Shown here: in pieces, positions 36,220 to 45,046 of the stretch
How positions within the stretch are numbered: position 1 is the first letter of the stretch
Layout: each line of letters begins with the position of its first letter
From: Dysgonomonas sp. 216
GTDB lineage: Bacteria; Bacteroidota; Bacteroidia; Bacteroidales; Dysgonomonadaceae
DNA: 64,000 nucleotides
Reading direction: 5' to 3'
Assembly (NCBI RefSeq): GCF_010501065.1
Contig: NZ_QVMM01000015.1
Coordinates: 17,579-81,578, forward strand
Position numbers and translations under genes: made by a program
The notes under the pieces: generated by a model
What the model saw: the letters and a program-made list of their open reading frames with translations, nothing else
What the model was told of the DNA's origin: nothing
Databases searched by the model: none

Positions 36220-38268
36220 TTATTCCCCTTTATTGTCTATCAGTTCGGGGTATTTTATTCGGGAGTGGTAGATAGTTGTAAGTTTTTCTTTAAAGATATT
36301 CTTAGCTGTATCTATTTCGCTGAAGGTTATAGGTGCATTTTTTAGTAATCCGTCTTCTAATTGGGCATCAATTAATTTTTCAACCAAATTAGATATCGTT
36401 TCCGGAGTATATTCACTTAAACTGCGCGATGCAGCTTCAACCGTATCAGCCATCATGAGTATAGCAGTTTCTTTACTGAAAGGATTTGGACCCGGATAAG
36501 AAAAATCGGATTCATCAATTTCTTCATCAGGATGTTCATTTTTATATGAATTGTAAAAGAACTTGGTTTTTCCTGTTCCGTGATGTGTTTCTATAAAATC
36601 GATAATCTGCTGAGGCAGATTGTACTTTTTAGCTAGTTTTACACCTTCCTCAACATGCCCTATTATTATTCTAGCACTGTCTTTGTACGACAGATTTGAA
36701 TGCGGATTGTATCCGGGAGCCTGATTTTCGGTAAAGTATTCAGGATTGCTCATTTTCCCGATATCGTGGTATAGAGCTCCGGTTCGTACTAATGAAGCAT
36801 TCGCCCCTATTTTTACTGCTACAGCAGCAGCAAGATTGGAAACCTGCATAGAGTGCTGAAAGGTTCCGGGAGCTAGTTCCGATAGTTTCTGGAGTAAAGG
36901 TTTGTTGGTGTTCGAAAGTTCGATCATGCTGACTCCGGATATAAATCCAAATGTTTTTTCGCTTATGTAAACCAGCAGGTAAGTAAACATAACAAACATA
37001 AAGTTTATTCCGAAATATAAGAACATCAGAGGATTTGCCTGAGTGATGTCGCCCTCCTGAGCCAGAATATATCCTACATAAATAATATTGTAAGCAAGTA
37101 ATATAAAGAAAGAGCTTTTTATTAATTGTGAGCGCTCGGAAAGATCTTTTAAACTGAATATACACATAAATCCTACGGGTATCTGCAGTAACAGAAATTC
37201 GGCGGGAAATGGTACCATGACCGAACATATAAGCATGGTTGTCAGATGTGTAAATGTAGCCGTACGCGAGTCGATAAATGTACGGATCATAATTGTAGAT
37301 ATAGTATATGGTATAATATATACATTAAACAAGTTATAATCGACAGCAGCTCCTGTAAGAACACAGAATATAGTGACGCTTAACAGCATGAAGGTTACAT
37401 TCCTTCGGTTATAATATTCTTTTGGCCTGTAAAAGTAAAGATAGGTCATGAATGACATCATGAAAGCGGCTATAAGTATTAAGTCGCCAAGTATTAACCA
37501 ACTCTGTTGCGATTGAGTACCTCCCCGTTCTTCGGTAGTTCGTTTTAGCGAGTTTAAAATATTATAAGTTTGTGAAGTCACAATCTCACCTCTGTCTATA
37601 ATCTTCTCGCCCGATTGTACCATCCCTTGTGCCGGCGATATTTTCTGAAGCAGTTCGTCTTTAGTTTTGCTCGACTTTTCGTTATCATACAATATGTTAC
37701 TGTATAAATAGTTGTTTATCGACATTGATTGCATTATATGTTCGTCGAACGAAGCGGGAGCTTCGGCAATTATTTTTTCATATGCCGATTTGGATGTTAA
37801 AAAAGAGGACAAGCCCCGAAGCTTCGCGGTATTGTCTTTTTCTATTAGTCTTATCTGTTTTGTCCTTGATTGATCTATCTTGTCGTAGTCTTCGGCCGAA
37901 AGGACTCCTGAACGGTATACGTCCTTAAGTTTACGTTGTGCATATTTTATATATTCAATAGGTATACTTTGGGCATTAGCGTCTGCTTCCAGCTGAGCTA
38001 AAGCTTTTCCCAGCACCGATTCGTCTATTGTGTAATAAGACTGGTAGGTAGCCATCAGGCTATCCCGTTCTTTTTCCAACTGGCTTTCGGGTTTATATAT
38101 CGGGAAGTCAAAAGAAGCTGTGACTAAGCCGTATTTCCATGGTTTACCTTCCGAATATGTGAATTTGAATTTTCCGTCTCTTGGGCAAAAATAGGCTATA
38201 ATAAGAATAGCTACTACAAATAAAAAAGGAGTAGGGATTAGAGATTTATCGTTTTTTATTTCTTTCAT
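36220..38268 (-). CDS. 7TM-HD family phosphohydrolase, PgpH-like
   Basis: 682 residues from ATG at 38266-38268 (MKEIKNDKSL); an upstream in-frame start at 38298 lacks support. One membrane helix near residues 15-28, a large extracytoplasmic domain (about 30-265), a block of seven helices (about 270-450) and a cytoplasmic HD domain with HSMQVSNLAAAV, ALYHDIGKMSNPEYF, ETHHGTGKTKFF and MMADTVEAASRSL. This architecture is that of PgpH, which hydrolyses cyclic di-AMP to pApA and responds to membrane or osmotic signals. Monocistronic. C-di-AMP specificity is family knowledge, not visible in the sequence. Confidence 0.88.
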   Translation of the reverse strand: MKEIKNDKSLIPTPFLFVVAILIIAYFCPRDGKFKFTYSEGKPWKYGLVTASFDFPIYKPESQLEKERDSLMATYQSYYTIDESVLGKALAQLEADANAQSIPIEYIKYAQRKLKDVYRSGVLSAEDYDKIDQSRTKQIRLIEKDNTAKLRGLSSFLTSKSAYEKIIAEAPASFDEHIMQSMSINNYLYSNILYDNEKSSKTKDELLQKISPAQGMVQSGEKIIDRGEIVTSQTYNILNSLKRTTEERGGTQSQQSWLILGDLILIAAFMMSFMTYLYFYRPKEYYNRRNVTFMLLSVTIFCVLTGAAVDYNLFNVYIIPYTISTIMIRTFIDSRTATFTHLTTMLICSVMVPFPAEFLLLQIPVGFMCIFSLKDLSERSQLIKSSFFILLAYNIIYVGYILAQEGDITQANPLMFLYFGINFMFVMFTYLLVYISEKTFGFISGVSMIELSNTNKPLLQKLSELAPGTFQHSMQVSNLAAAVAVKIGANASLVRTGALYHDIGKMSNPEYFTENQAPGYNPHSNLSYKDSARIIIGHVEEGVKLAKKYNLPQQIIDFIETHHGTGKTKFFYNSYKNEHPDEEIDESDFSYPGPNPFSKETAILMMADTVEAASRSLSEYTPETISNLVEKLIDAQLEDGLLKNAPITFSEIDTAKNIFKEKLTTIYHSRIKYPELIDNKGE

Positions 38269-38331
38269 AACAATGGAATTATATAGCAGTGTATACAAAT
38301 ATACTTGTATTTTAAAACAACTAAAGGGACG

Positions 38332-39810
38332 TTAGTGTTTTTTCTTTGTTTTCAATGAATTTAATAAAGATTTTATGTTAAACACTTTATTGAACTCGAT
38401 AATTGCATAAATAGCAGCAACCAGAAAAAGAACACTTCCGGTAAGATACAAATAATCGGGGTATAATTTTGAAATAGCAATGCAAGCTCCCAAGAATCCC
38501 ATTCCGATAAGGGCTATTTTAATATTAGAGGTATCCCATCTGAAATTACATAAACGGAAAACCAATAAAAACTCTACTATTAGATATGTAATGTAAGCAA
38601 GCAGATAGCTTACTCCTAAAGCCGATATGCCATAGGCCGGGAATAGCAGATAGCTAAGCCCTACATAAACAACAAAAAATATAATTTCGCCAAATAAATA
38701 TCGCCGACCTTTACCTTTTGCTAAAAGGATGAAAGCCAATGGCCATGCCAATGCTTTAAAGAATCCGCCCAGTATTTGCCATTGTAGCAAAGATGTGCCT
38801 TCCACAAAATTGGAAGAATATAATAGGGCAAGAATAATTTTAGAAAACACAAACATACCGACAATAATGGGAATGACCAGAACGAGAACAATATGTGTTT
38901 GCTCGTTTACTAAGCGGGTAATATTATTGTTGTTGTCCGAAACAGAACAAAGACGGGGGTAAAAATCGGTACCCATTGCTTTTAAAACCATCATCAGGTA
39001 CATGCTTGAAATTGACCATGCAGCATTGAAAACACCAACATATCCCATATCTAACTCGGTATTTAAAAACGACCTGATACAAAGCATGCTCACATGAGTT
39101 ATAATGATTCCGAATGTGAAAAATAACCCTAGTTTAAGATTAAACAATCCTTTATTAAGAGCTTCTTTTGCAGTAATGTTTGTCGTTTTTATATTCAGCC
39201 TTTTCAGATAGGTATAGTTGCATAACAATAAAAAAAGACTACTTACAATAAATGAAGGTACAACCCCATCAAGTTTCAGAAAATAGTAAAACGAAACAGA
39301 GATAACCAATGTTCCGGTATATCCTATCAGATTTATTTTTGCCAGTATTGTAATCAACCGCAGTCCTTGAAATATAACAGATTGTCCGGCAGCAAGCGAA
39401 GTGAAAAATAATGGAATAGAAAGTAATGCTACGCTTATGCTGTATGATGGTGTGTTAAAAGCCCAAACGCTGATAGGATAACAGAATACGATACACAGAA
39501 AAGCTCCCAGAAAAGATGTAGCAATAACCCACTTCCTGAAAACAGAAATATGATATATTTGAGCATTCTTATCGTTTGAGCTGCTTGCTATATCGCGGAT
39601 TCCTCCATTTTCGATACCTAAGCTACTTACCGATTTCACTAAATCGATGATGTTTTGGATAGTACCAACCAACCCGATACCCTCGGTGCCTAATAATAGA
39701 GCCGCAAGTTTCGAGCGTATTATCCCGATGATAACCTGCACAATCTGCACACCTCCGAATATACCGGTCGATTTTACAATTTGTTTATATGAAGAGCTTT
39801 CTTTTTCCAA
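38332..39810 (-). CDS. Polysaccharide flippase (O-antigen translocase, MOP superfamily)
   Basis: 492 residues, about twelve to fourteen membrane helices, MATE/MOP fold. GIFGGVQIVQVIIGIIRSK at the start and KLAALLLGTEGIGLVGT are typical of Wzx/WzxE flippases, which move undecaprenyl-linked oligosaccharide units to the periplasmic face. The only near start is a TTG at 39808-39810 (no ATG or GTG in the frame between the preceding in-frame stop at about 39828-39830 and the conserved N-terminus). The first residues MEKESSSYKQIVKSTG resemble homologues, supporting this start. 15 bp after the glycosyltransferase gene. Confidence 0.85.
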   Translation of the reverse strand: MEKESSSYKQIVKSTGIFGGVQIVQVIIGIIRSKLAALLLGTEGIGLVGTIQNIIDLVKSVSSLGIENGGIRDIASSSNDKNAQIYHISVFRKWVIATSFLGAFLCIVFCYPISVWAFNTPSYSISVALLSIPLFFTSLAAGQSVIFQGLRLITILAKINLIGYTGTLVISVSFYYFLKLDGVVPSFIVSSLFLLLCNYTYLKRLNIKTTNITAKEALNKGLFNLKLGLFFTFGIIITHVSMLCIRSFLNTELDMGYVGVFNAAWSISSMYLMMVLKAMGTDFYPRLCSVSDNNNNITRLVNEQTHIVLVLVIPIIVGMFVFSKIILALLYSSNFVEGTSLLQWQILGGFFKALAWPLAFILLAKGKGRRYLFGEIIFFVVYVGLSYLLFPAYGISALGVSYLLAYITYLIVEFLLVFRLCNFRWDTSNIKIALIGMGFLGACIAISKLYPDYLYLTGSVLFLVAAIYAIIEFNKVFNIKSLLNSLKTKKKH

Positions 39811-39825
39811 CGCAAGGCTACGATA

Positions 39826-41001
39826 TTAAACACTCTTTATAACATCTATCATTCTTGTGGCTGTTTCTTTTACTGAAAAATATATCTGGAATGTTTCCTT
39901 TGCTTTCACACCCATCATGGTTTTTTCTAAGGTTGATAGATTTCCCCATTGTTCAAGCATTTTTGTTATGTCTTCCAGCGTGTCGCTTTCAACTATACCT
40001 CCTCCTCCTTTTTCTATTTCGCGCCAAATGTTTACTTTATTGCTTATTAGAACAGCTTTGGAGCATGCCATCGCTTCGACTATAGCAATGCCGAAGTTTT
40101 CCTGATGACTTGGTAACACAAATGCTTCGCAATTATAAAATGCCGACCATTTTGCATCGCCTGTTAACATTCCCGGAAAGAAGATGTCAGTCCTGTCTTT
40201 CACTAAATCTGTTAATTCTTTACCATAAGGAGTCTCCAGTCCCGGACCGGCAATAACAAGTTTTGGTAAATTTAAGCCTCTATCCTTTAATTGTATGTAT
40301 GCTTTTATAAGTAAGTCGACACCTTTTTTTGGGTGTATACGGCTCAAAAACAAAAGGAAAGGCTGGCTCTCTGCTTGTGGACATAAAGAAAAGAAAGCAT
40401 CCTTCATTGTTTTTTCGTTATAAGAGGGAGGTGTTTGAATGCCTAGTCCTACATTCAGCTCAAGAACGGGATGGTATGGACTGAAAGTTTCTCTGGCCAA
40501 CAATAATTCGTCTTCGCAGGTAAATAATAATCCATCGGAATTATTAATGATCTTTCGCTCAATAATCTTCCAGAATATCCAGTTACGAATTGCTTTGAGT
40601 CTGCGCTCTTTCGCCCGTTGAAAATAAGGATCGAGCATACCGTGAGGCATAACAAAAAGTTTTGGTGCAGAAGTATTCTTTTTTTTGAATTTTGCCCATG
40701 CTGTATATGCTCCGTAACTATGATAAAGCCATAAACCATGAATTATTACTACATCGAATCTATTCAGGTTGTTTTTCATCCATGTTTGTAATTCCGGACA
40801 ATAAGCATAAGGACCTTTTGCCGGTCCTATTGCATGGATAGTTATATTTTCTTGTTTTAAAAAATCTTCATCCGCAGCATCGAAGCAAATAACTTCGTTA
40901 TAAACCCCAATTCTTTTTTGCTCGGGAATATTATTGCGTAAAACTTGACAAACCCCACCGGCTTTCGGATCCATCGATGATATTACGTTTAATATTTTCA
41001 T
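39826..41001 (-). CDS. GT4-family glycosyltransferase
   Basis: 391 residues, GT-B fold. Near the N-terminus SSMDPKAGGVCQVLRNNIPEQ is the acceptor-side glycine loop. In the C-terminal half come LFLSRIHPKKGVDLLIKAY (about 218-236), the donor-site LPSHQENFGIAIVEAMACSKAVL (E-x7-E motif, about 300-322) and VESD. These are the features of retaining GT4 enzymes using nucleotide-diphospho sugars. Promoter element TATCTTTG lies upstream at 41019-41026. Paired with the flippase gene, so it probably assembles a surface polysaccharide unit. Sugar specificity unknown. Confidence 0.87.
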   Translation of the reverse strand: MKILNVISSMDPKAGGVCQVLRNNIPEQKRIGVYNEVICFDAADEDFLKQENITIHAIGPAKGPYAYCPELQTWMKNNLNRFDVVIIHGLWLYHSYGAYTAWAKFKKKNTSAPKLFVMPHGMLDPYFQRAKERRLKAIRNWIFWKIIERKIINNSDGLLFTCEDELLLARETFSPYHPVLELNVGLGIQTPPSYNEKTMKDAFFSLCPQAESQPFLLFLSRIHPKKGVDLLIKAYIQLKDRGLNLPKLVIAGPGLETPYGKELTDLVKDRTDIFFPGMLTGDAKWSAFYNCEAFVLPSHQENFGIAIVEAMACSKAVLISNKVNIWREIEKGGGGIVESDTLEDITKMLEQWGNLSTLEKTMMGVKAKETFQIYFSVKETATRMIDVIKSV

Positions 41002-41018
41002 AGTTTTAATTTTAATAA

Positions 41019-41026
41019 CAAAGATA
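41019..41026 (-). promoter_or_regulatory. -7 element of the glycosyltransferase-flippase operon
   Basis: TATCTTTG on the minus strand, a perfect TAnnTTTG, 18 nt before the ATG. The expected -33 TTTG is not evident. Confidence 0.4.
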
Positions 41027-41104
41027 CTAATTTAAATACGAAAATGTTACAACCAAATAAAGATGCGTTTTTTATCCGCAAGGTATTGAAAAAAGAAAAC
41101 TCAT

Positions 41105-41135
41105 ATTGTATTCAAATAAAAAATGACTATGTTTG
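41105..41135 (+). promoter_or_regulatory. Promoter of the thiamine operon
   Basis: ATTG at 41105-41108, a 19-nt spacer, then TATGTTTG at 41128-41135, a perfect -7 element. Transcription would begin near 41142, a few nucleotides before the first riboswitch stem, which supports the call. Confidence 0.65.
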
Positions 41136-41146
41136 TACCACATTAT

Positions 41147-41232
41147 AACTGTTAGGGGTGCTCTCTTTTTTGGGGGCTGAGATTAGACTCTTGAACCTGA
41201 TATGCTGTAATAGGCATCGGAGGGAAACGGTT
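41147..41232 (+). ncRNA. TPP (thiamine pyrophosphate) riboswitch
   Basis: The conserved aptamer segments are present in order: GGGGTGC (41155-41161), GGGGCTGAGA (41173-41182), CTTGAACCTGAT (41190-41201) and the 3' part AATAGGCATCGGAGGGA. The closing stem P1 is AACTGTT (41147-41153) paired with AACGGTT (41226-41232) with one G-T pair. The switch senses thiamine pyrophosphate and controls the twelve-gene operon downstream. The mechanism can be read: AAACGG (41225-41230) in the 3' strand of P1 can instead pair with CCGTTT inside the following terminator. TPP binding locks P1 and frees the terminator, so expression falls when TPP is plentiful. Confidence 0.92.
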
Positions 41233-41267
41233 GACTTGAAGAAATTTACGTTATAGTATATATGTTT

Positions 41268-41300
41268 AAGCCGTTTCGTGTACCGCGAAACGGCTTTTTT
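41268..41300 (+). terminator. Attenuator of the TPP riboswitch
   Basis: AAGCCGTTTCG (41268-41278) pairs perfectly with CGAAACGGCTT (41286-41296) around a 7-nt loop, followed by a T-run. It ends 20 nt before thiM. CCGTTT in its 5' arm is complementary to AAACGG at the end of the aptamer, giving the antiterminator. Confidence 0.88.
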
Positions 41301-41319
41301 ATTTTAATAAGTATTGAAT

Positions 41320-42117
41320 ATGATAGATACGAATTCTCTTGTTCGCGATTTGGAGTTGGTTCGTCAGAAATCGCCACTTATCCATAACATTACCAATTAT
41401 GTTGTAATGAATAATACGGCAAATGCCCTTTTATCAATTGGTGCATCGCCTGTTATGGCTCACTCGCTTGATGAAGTAGCAGAAATGGCAAGCATTGCTT
41501 CGGCACTTGTTATTAATATAGGAACACTCGAAGCCGAATGGGTAAAAGCCATGCTGATAGCAGGGCAAACGGCTTTGAAAAAAAATATTCCTATTGTTTT
41601 CGATCCGGTGGGCGCAGGAGCAACATCTTATCGTACAAATGTTTGCAAGCAAATAATAGACGAGTGTCAGCCGTCTGTTATAAGGGGTAATGCATCCGAA
41701 ATTATGGCTTTGTGCAATGCCGGTATAAAAACGAAAGGAGTTGATAGTACAAGTTCGTCCGATAGGGCTCTCGACTCGGCTAAGCAATTGGCATTAGCCA
41801 CTAAATCGGTTGTGGTTATCAGCGGGCAAACCGATTATATAACTGATGGAGTTAATGTTAATACGGTTCAGAATGGTAGCCCGATGATGGCTCGCGTAAC
41901 AGGCATGGGTTGTACTGCAACGGCTATTGTTGCTACTTTTACAGCTGCAAATAATAATATGCTCGAAGCTGCTACACATGGTATGGCTATTATGGGCATA
42001 GCCGGCGAAATAGCTGCCCGTAAGTCGACAGGAAATGGAAGTTTGCAAGTCAATTTTCTCGACGAATTGTATAACCTCAATTCCGATATAATTAAGAACA
42101 ATATAACATTACGCTAA
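41320..42117 (+). CDS. thiM: Hydroxyethylthiazole kinase
   Basis: 265 residues from ATG at 41320-41322; a TTG two codons earlier is less likely. Motifs: [25 protein letters not shown] (substrate site, around 20-45, given in parts), DPVGAGAT (about 96-103), RGNASEI (about 120-126) and the catalytic [11 protein letters not shown] (about 193-203). It phosphorylates hydroxyethylthiazole so that salvaged thiazole can be joined to pyrimidine. First gene after the riboswitch; its stop overlaps thiE by one base (TAATG). Confidence 0.95.
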   Translation: MIDTNSLVRDLELVRQKSPLIHNITNYVVMNNTANALLSIGASPVMAHSLDEVAEMASIASALVINIGTLEAEWVKAMLIAGQTALKKNIPIVFDPVGAGATSYRTNVCKQIIDECQPSVIRGNASEIMALCNAGIKTKGVDSTSSSDRALDSAKQLALATKSVVVISGQTDYITDGVNVNTVQNGSPMMARVTGMGCTATAIVATFTAANNNMLEAATHGMAIMGIAGEIAARKSTGNGSLQVNFLDELYNLNSDIIKNNITLR

Positions 42118-42743
42118 TGTCAATTTTCGATAAAAGCCTATATCTGGTAACCGATCGTCTACTATCATTGGGACGTCCGATAGAGTTTGTTGTTGAAGAA
42201 GCCGTTAAAGGAGGCGTTTCTATAGTTCAGTTGAGGGAAAAAGATTGTTCTACTCTCAATTTTTATGAAGTAGCCGTAAAGCTTAAGCAATGCCTTCGTC
42301 CATACAATGTTCCATTGATTATAAACGACAGGATAGACATTGCATTAGCTTGCGATGCCGAGGGTTTACACATTGGGCAAAGTGATATGCCTTATTCTAT
42401 AGCCCGAAAACTGATGGGTAAAAATAAAATTATAGGTCTTTCGGTTGAGAATGTTGAACAGGCCGAACAGGCAAATCTGCTTGATGTCGATTATATCGGG
42501 GCATCGCCTGTATTCAGTACACCCACAAAAACCGATACGGCAAAGGCTCTTGGTTTAGACGGCTTAAGGCAAATTGCAAAAATCAGTCGCCACCCCATTG
42601 TTGGTATCGGCGGAATAAACATTGATAATGCCAAAGATATTATAGATGCCGGAGCAGAAGCTATTGCTGTTGTTTCGGCTATTATGTCGGCAGAACAACC
42701 AGCCAAAGCTGCTCAGGAATTAATAAACAGAATTAAATTGTAA
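42117..42743 (+). CDS. thiE: Thiamine-phosphate synthase
   Basis: 208 residues, a complete ThiE TIM barrel: VQLREKD (38-44), IINDRIDIALA (about 62-72), GLHIGQSDM, YIGASPVFSTPTKTD (the Thr-rich pyrophosphate/phosphate loop) and GIGGINIDN. It couples HMP pyrophosphate with thiazole phosphate to give thiamine phosphate. Of the three ThiE-like proteins in this operon, this one keeps all canonical motifs, so it is the best candidate for the actual synthase. One-base overlap with thiM. Confidence 0.95.
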   Translation: MSIFDKSLYLVTDRLLSLGRPIEFVVEEAVKGGVSIVQLREKDCSTLNFYEVAVKLKQCLRPYNVPLIINDRIDIALACDAEGLHIGQSDMPYSIARKLMGKNKIIGLSVENVEQAEQANLLDVDYIGASPVFSTPTKTDTAKALGLDGLRQIAKISRHPIVGIGGINIDNAKDIIDAGAEAIAVVSAIMSAEQPAKAAQELINRIKL

Positions 42744-42747
42744 TAAT

Positions 42748-43401
42748 ATGAAATGGAGCGAAAGAACTTGGGTACAGATACAACCAATTTATAATAATAT
42801 ATTAAAGCATCCTTTTATAAAAGAGTTGATGGGCGGAACTTTAGATAAAGAGAAGTTTATATTTTATATACGTCAGGATGCTATTTACTTGTCCGAATAC
42901 GGAAAAGTACTGGCAGGCATTGCTTCAAAATTGAGTAATACGGAATATACAAACGAGTTTCTTCATTTTGCAAGCGATTCGGTAGCTGTAGAAAAAGCTC
43001 TGCACGAATCTTTTCTGAAGGATATTGATAAAAATATTCCATTCGAGGCTTCGCCCGGTTGTTTGTTTTATACATCTTATTTACATAGCCAGTTAGGGAA
43101 TGCTTCGGTCGAAGTTGCGGCAGCAGCGGTATTACCTTGTTTCTGGATTTATAAAGAAGTAGGAGATTATATTCTTGCGAACCAAACAAAGAGCGAAAAC
43201 CCTTATCAGGACTGGATTAATACATACGGAGGGGATGAGTTTGCCGAATCGGTAAGGAAAGCCATCGCAATATGCGACGATCTTGCCGAAAAATCTACGC
43301 TTCAACAACAAGAAGCTATGACAAAAGCATTTGCTGTTTGTTCCAAAATGGAATGGATATTTTGGGATAGTGCATGGAGGCTCGAACAATGGGATATTTG
43401 A
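42748..43401 (+). CDS. tenA: Aminopyrimidine aminohydrolase / thiaminase II
   Basis: 217 residues, all-helical. WSERTWVQIQPIYNNILKHPFIKEL opens the protein in the usual TenA way. YIRQDAIYLSEYGKVL carries active-site Asp and Tyr residues. The nucleophilic Cys lies in LPCFWIYKEVG (about 130-140) and the end includes KMEWIFWDSAWRLEQW with the catalytic Glu. TenA hydrolyses degraded thiamine products to regenerate hydroxymethylpyrimidine, feeding salvage through ThiD. Starts 4 bp after thiE. Confidence 0.93.
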   Translation: MKWSERTWVQIQPIYNNILKHPFIKELMGGTLDKEKFIFYIRQDAIYLSEYGKVLAGIASKLSNTEYTNEFLHFASDSVAVEKALHESFLKDIDKNIPFEASPGCLFYTSYLHSQLGNASVEVAAAAVLPCFWIYKEVGDYILANQTKSENPYQDWINTYGGDEFAESVRKAIAICDDLAEKSTLQQQEAMTKAFAVCSKMEWIFWDSAWRLEQWDI

Positions 43402-43431
43402 ATAGGTTCATCTGATAAAGAATTCGATAAA

Positions 43432-44244
43432 ATGAAAAAACATTATAAACGTGCATTAACCATTGCAGGAAGCGATCCTAGTGGAGGGGCGGGAATACAA
43501 GCCGACCTGAAAACATTTTCGGCGTGCGGATGCTTCGGCACATCGGCAATAGTAGCAGTAGTAGATGAAAACACTGTTGGAGTAACGGGGGTACACCCCA
43601 TTCCGGTTTCGTTTGTATCGGGGCAAATAAAATCGGTACTTGACGATATCGGAACCGATGCCATAAAAATAGGCATGCTGCACTCGTCGGAATTAATAAT
43701 GGGTATAAAAGAAACCCTTCAGAAGTACGATGTTAAGAATATCGTTCTCGACCCCGTTATGGTTGCCACATCGGGCGATAAGCTATTGCAGGATGAAGCT
43801 ATCAACACGCTCAAAAGCGAATTAATACCTATGGCGAGGGTTATTACGCCAAATATTCCTGAGGCTGAAATTCTTTTAGGAAAGGATATAAAATCGCAAG
43901 CCGACTTACCGAAGTTCATACGTGAGTTGTCTGTAAATAATAAAGTTTCTGTTTTGTTGAAAGCAGGGCATTTAACTGATGAGAGGTTAGTAGATGTGTT
44001 TTATAATGCCGAGACAGACGAGCTGATAGAATTGCCATCCGACCGTATTTATACAAAAAATACACATGGTACAGGATGTACGTTTTCATCGGCAATTGCA
44101 TCTTTTCTTGCACATGGATTACCCTTGAACGATGCTGTCGGAAATGCGAAGGAATATATGATAGGAGCAATAAAAGCTGGCGCAGAATACGAAATAGGTA
44201 AGGGACACGGGCCTGTGCATCACTTCTTTAAATTTTGGGAATGA
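43432..44244 (+). CDS. thiD: Hydroxymethylpyrimidine / phosphomethylpyrimidine kinase
   Basis: 270 residues, ribokinase-like fold. ALTIAGSDPSGGAGIQADLKTF (parts of residues 9-30) is the N-terminal hallmark; DPVMVATSGDKLL (about 104-116), TPNIPEAEILLG and the anion-hole sequence THGTGCTFSSAIASF (about 205-219) complete the set. It carries out two successive phosphorylations to HMP-PP. The stop overlaps thiS by 4 nt (ATGA). Confidence 0.95.
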   Translation: MKKHYKRALTIAGSDPSGGAGIQADLKTFSACGCFGTSAIVAVVDENTVGVTGVHPIPVSFVSGQIKSVLDDIGTDAIKIGMLHSSELIMGIKETLQKYDVKNIVLDPVMVATSGDKLLQDEAINTLKSELIPMARVITPNIPEAEILLGKDIKSQADLPKFIRELSVNNKVSVLLKAGHLTDERLVDVFYNAETDELIELPSDRIYTKNTHGTGCTFSSAIASFLAHGLPLNDAVGNAKEYMIGAIKAGAEYEIGKGHGPVHHFFKFWE

Positions 44245-44441
44245 ATATAAAACTTAACGATAAATTACACGAAATTGCGGAAGGTACTTCGCTTGCCAAT
44301 TTTATTAATAGTCTGAATGTGACACAGCAAGGCATTGCTGTTGCTATAAATTATGAGGTAATTCCAAAAGATAAATGGGTGGAAACCATACTAACCGATA
44401 ATATGGAGTTGATGCTAATACATGCTGTATCGGGAGGATAA
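44241..44441 (+). CDS. thiS: Sulfur carrier protein ThiS
   Basis: 66 residues from ATG at 44241-44243, overlapping the thiD stop; a start 6 bp earlier would also be open but lies deeper in thiD. Ubiquitin-like fold ending in the required Gly-Gly (AVSGG). ThiF adenylates this C-terminus and sulfur is added as a thiocarboxylate for thiazole synthesis by ThiG. One-base overlap with the next gene. Confidence 0.93.
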   Translation: MNIKLNDKLHEIAEGTSLANFINSLNVTQQGIAVAINYEVIPKDKWVETILTDNMELMLIHAVSGG

Positions 44442-45046
44442 TGGAACTGATTGTTATTACAAACGAGAATTTGTTTGATGGAGAGGCTGAAGCTCTTAAT
44501 CTGTTGTTCGAGCATGATTTACAAACTTTGCATTTGCGAAAGCCTCATGCTACGGAAATAGGCATTGAGCATGTGATTAATAAGGTAAATTCGGAATATC
44601 GTAACAGGATTGTATTACACGATTGCTTTAACCTTATTCATAAATACGATCTGAAAGGGGTACATCTAAACAGTCGCAATACTAATTTCCCTCAAAAAGA
44701 AGGTTTATCGGTAAGTCGTTCGTGTCACTCGTTTGAGGAAGTGGAAAAATTTTCTGACCTCAATTATGTATTCCTTAGTCCAATATTTGATAGCATATCT
44801 AAACAGGGATATAATAAAGCATTTTCGGATAGGGATTTATTAGAGGCAAGAGATACGGGCATTATCAATAAGAAGGTTTTTGCGCTTGGAGGAATTACTG
44901 CCCAAAATATATCAGAAGCTGCTCAATTTGGCTTTGGCGGGGTGGTTGTATTGGGTACTCTGTGGGAAGATTATGTCCTCAAAAAAGACAAAAGCGGATT
45001 AATAGCGAGACTGTACGAATTACAATCGATATGTAATAGATTATGA
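44441..45046 (+). CDS. TenI-like ThiE paralogue (second of three)
   Basis: 201 residues, ThiE/TenI TIM barrel. It differs from true ThiE: LHLRKPH replaces QLREKD, HDCFNL replaces the IND block, GVHLNSRN replaces GLHIGQSD and SRSCHSFEEVE carries the His-containing loop typical of TenI. VFLSPIFDSISKQGY and FALGGI are retained. Family knowledge: B. subtilis TenI is a thiazole tautomerase that aromatises the ThiG product. A similar job fits here, next to thiS and thiG. Annotation as a thiamine-phosphate synthase would probably be wrong. Overlaps the next gene by 4 nt. Confidence 0.8.
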   Translation: MELIVITNENLFDGEAEALNLLFEHDLQTLHLRKPHATEIGIEHVINKVNSEYRNRIVLHDCFNLIHKYDLKGVHLNSRNTNFPQKEGLSVSRSCHSFEEVEKFSDLNYVFLSPIFDSISKQGYNKAFSDRDLLEARDTGIINKKVFALGGITAQNISEAAQFGFGGVVVLGTLWEDYVLKKDKSGLIARLYELQSICNRL

